From positions 8,714,001 to 8,778,000 of the forward strand of contig NZ_CP108430.1 of NCBI RefSeq assembly GCF_041435335.1: a DNA stretch of 64,000 bases, in the 5' to 3' direction. The translations under genes and the position numbers were made by a program. Positions 63,039 through 64,000 of the stretch are shown here, one piece after another (the first letter of the stretch is position 1; each line of letters starts with the position of its first letter). The notes under the pieces were generated by a model. The model had not been told where the DNA came from and did not search any database. It saw only the letters and a program-made list of their open reading frames with translations. The stretch is from Streptomyces sp. NBC_01283 (GTDB taxonomy: Bacteria; Actinomycetota; Actinomycetes; Streptomycetales; Streptomycetaceae).

Positions 63039-63460
63039 GAAGCACTCTCCAAAGAGGAGATCTGGGTCGACGGCCAGTGGCGATCAAGCGAATCATCGTG
63101 AAGAGGGTCCACATCCTTATCCGGTTCGCTGGCGGGCACCGTTTGGAGTGCGAGCCGAGTGTCCGATTTCATGTGCGCAGACCAGCTCAATGGATCGGTC
63201 CGAGGCACGTCTTTGCTGTGATGCAGGCTTTGGCAGGACGCTTCGGAGGCGACTCCGTCTGCTTGGGCGTGGCCTTCGACTGACCGCACACAACATGCCT
63301 GCCGTACGACACAGGGGCGATGCCGGGCTGGCTCGCCGCCAACCGGTGTCCTCCAAGCGTCCAACTAGTGCGCCCAGGAAGCCACCCCACCACCCTGACA
63401 AGCCTTCCACGTCGCGCCACCAACGACATGGATGAAGTCTGTGAACGCGGCTTGATGGTC
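63039..63460. other. 3' region of unit 3
   Basis: Apart from the doubtful small ORF above, nothing recognisable lies between the membrane-protein gene and the end repeat. Confidence 0.4.
63077..63283 (+). CDS. Possible small ORF of unit 3
   Basis: 68 aa with a GTG start, beginning MAIKRIIVKRVHILIRF. No family recognised and no good ribosome site. It may be spurious. Confidence 0.25.
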   Translation: MAIKRIIVKRVHILIRFAGGHRLECEPSVRFHVRRPAQWIGPRHVFAVMQALAGRFGGDSVCLGVAFD

Positions 63461-63462
63461 CA
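63433..63462 (+). repeat. Junction site 4 (unit 3 right end / host)
   Basis: tgaagtctgtgaacgcggct then tgatggtCCA, passing into host caactcaccc. The left half matches site 2 (ggatgaggtctgtgcaagcg) and site 3. Confidence 0.75.
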
Positions 63463-64000
63463 ACTCACCCGCGCCGCGAGGACCGTGGTCGCGCAGCGAT
63501 ACCACAGGCCCGCCGCGCGCACCCTGGCCACCGGCATGTCCAACGGCGGGTATCTGGTGCGCTGGCAGCTGGAGAACCACCCCGAGCTCTACGACGGGGG
63601 AGTGGACTGGGAAGGCACCCTGTGGCGGACCAAGGGGCCGAACCTGCTCGACTTCCTGCCGCCCGCGCTGCGCGCCTACCCGACGTACGCGGCGGGTGGC
63701 GAAGGAGCCGGCCAGGCCCATCAGGAGATGGTCGCCACAGGTTTCCCGGCCGGTTCTGAGTTCCTGTGGCCCTATCACCACCGGGTCTACTGGGACTTGA
63801 CCCAGCGCATCTACCGCGAGGAACTCGACCCGGGCTACGACGGCGCGACCGAGGCCGGAACTCCCTTCTGCGCACCGGGGACTCCGGCGTGCGACGCCGA
63901 CTACGCGTACGCGGCCCGGCCACGGGAGGTCCACGAAGCGGTGCGGAAGATCGCCCTGACCGGACGCATCGGTAAACCCCTGATCACCGTGCACGGCACC
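63461..64000 (+). pseudogene. 3' part of the split tannase/3HB-oligomer-hydrolase-type gene
   Basis: Starts in mid-protein with QLTRAARTVVAQRY and continues TGMSNGGYLVRWQLENHPEL (GxSxG nucleophile) and DGGVDWEGTLWRTKGP. It is open to the window edge. It has no start codon of its own at the break. Joined after DRVT of the 55097 fragment it gives the normal family order. The nucleophile lies in this half, so the upstream fragment alone cannot be active. Confidence 0.85.

Larger units (their letters stand above)
55714..63459 (+). mobile_element. Three-unit, repeat-bounded insertion carrying conflict-type genes
   Basis: About 7.75 kb interrupting a hydrolase gene whose reading frame fits together when the DNA is removed. 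Four junctions (near 55713, 58080, 61975 and 63460) share one short repeat. They divide the insert into units of about 2.4, 3.9 and 1.5 kb with all main genes on the + strand. No transposase or integrase gene is inside. Either site-specific cassettes or adjacent insertions of non-autonomous elements could give this. Boundaries are seen; mechanism is inferred. Confidence 0.75.

Noticed and set aside
55711..63470. Classical integron attC sites
   Set aside because: The repeats form a dyad with a short centre but lack RYYYAAC/GTTRRRY boxes, and there is no integrase gene nearby.

Overview
The window is high-GC actinobacterial DNA and looks like a Streptomyces chromosome. It has strong third-position GC bias, GTG starts with GTGA stop/start overlaps, a LAL-type LuxR regulator, an AfsR/SARP regulator, Tat and Sec secreted hydrolases, and many TetR, PucR and LysR regulators. 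No tRNA, rRNA or CRISPR array was seen.

Layout. 1-7.1 kb: a secreted M9 collagenase (5' end off the window), a secreted cutinase closely resembling PET-hydrolysing cutinases, a LAL regulator and a PucR-type regulator. 7136-17563: a decayed Tn7-like element of 10.4 kb, with 25-bp terminal inverted repeats (23/25 matching), a 5-bp target duplication (ccgag), tnsA, and a damaged tnsB/accessory gene. Its cargo is a two-gene conflict module: a small membrane-helix protein, then an nSTAND1 ATPase with 14 WD40 repeats. A frameshifted IS1380-like transposase and a second remnant of the same family flank the cargo. 17.6-25.3 kb: gap, a Tat-exported beta-propeller protein, an fprA-type ferredoxin reductase with an iron-box-like site, and a LysR / tartrate-malate dehydrogenase / dicarboxylate symporter group.

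25.4-31.7 kb: an acyl-CoA synthetase and acyl-CoA dehydrogenase operon with TetR, MFS and serine hydrolase neighbours. 31.9-39.2 kb: a tightly coupled operon (ABC permease, ATPase, lipoprotein, PLP enzyme with a His-rich tail, ATP-grasp ligase, MFS) that looks like synthesis, export and uptake of a small metal-chelating or amino-acid-derived molecule. 39.2-45.4 kb: an NTF2-like protein and TetR pair sharing three palindromic operators, an F420-type reductase, a secreted alpha-amylase with MalR-like sites, and an AurF-like diiron oxygenase followed by its likely ferredoxin-reductase partner. 45.6-53.2 kb: a 14-TM exporter, an AfsR-type regulator, a VanX-like dipeptidase, an SsuE-like FMN reductase behind a five-cysteine leader peptide, and a flavodoxin.

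53.5-64 kb: an extracellular PHB depolymerase followed by a tannase/3HB-oligomer-hydrolase-type gene that is split by about 7.7 kb of foreign DNA. The insert is three consecutive units, each bounded by the same short repeat (cggcttga - CCA-containing centre - tcaagcc) and all on the + strand. Unit 1 carries an Mrr nuclease-TerD fusion, unit 2 a P-loop NTPase with a C-terminal beta-propeller, and unit 3 a small membrane protein. The arrangement resembles a gene-cassette array of conflict genes. No recombinase for it is visible here.
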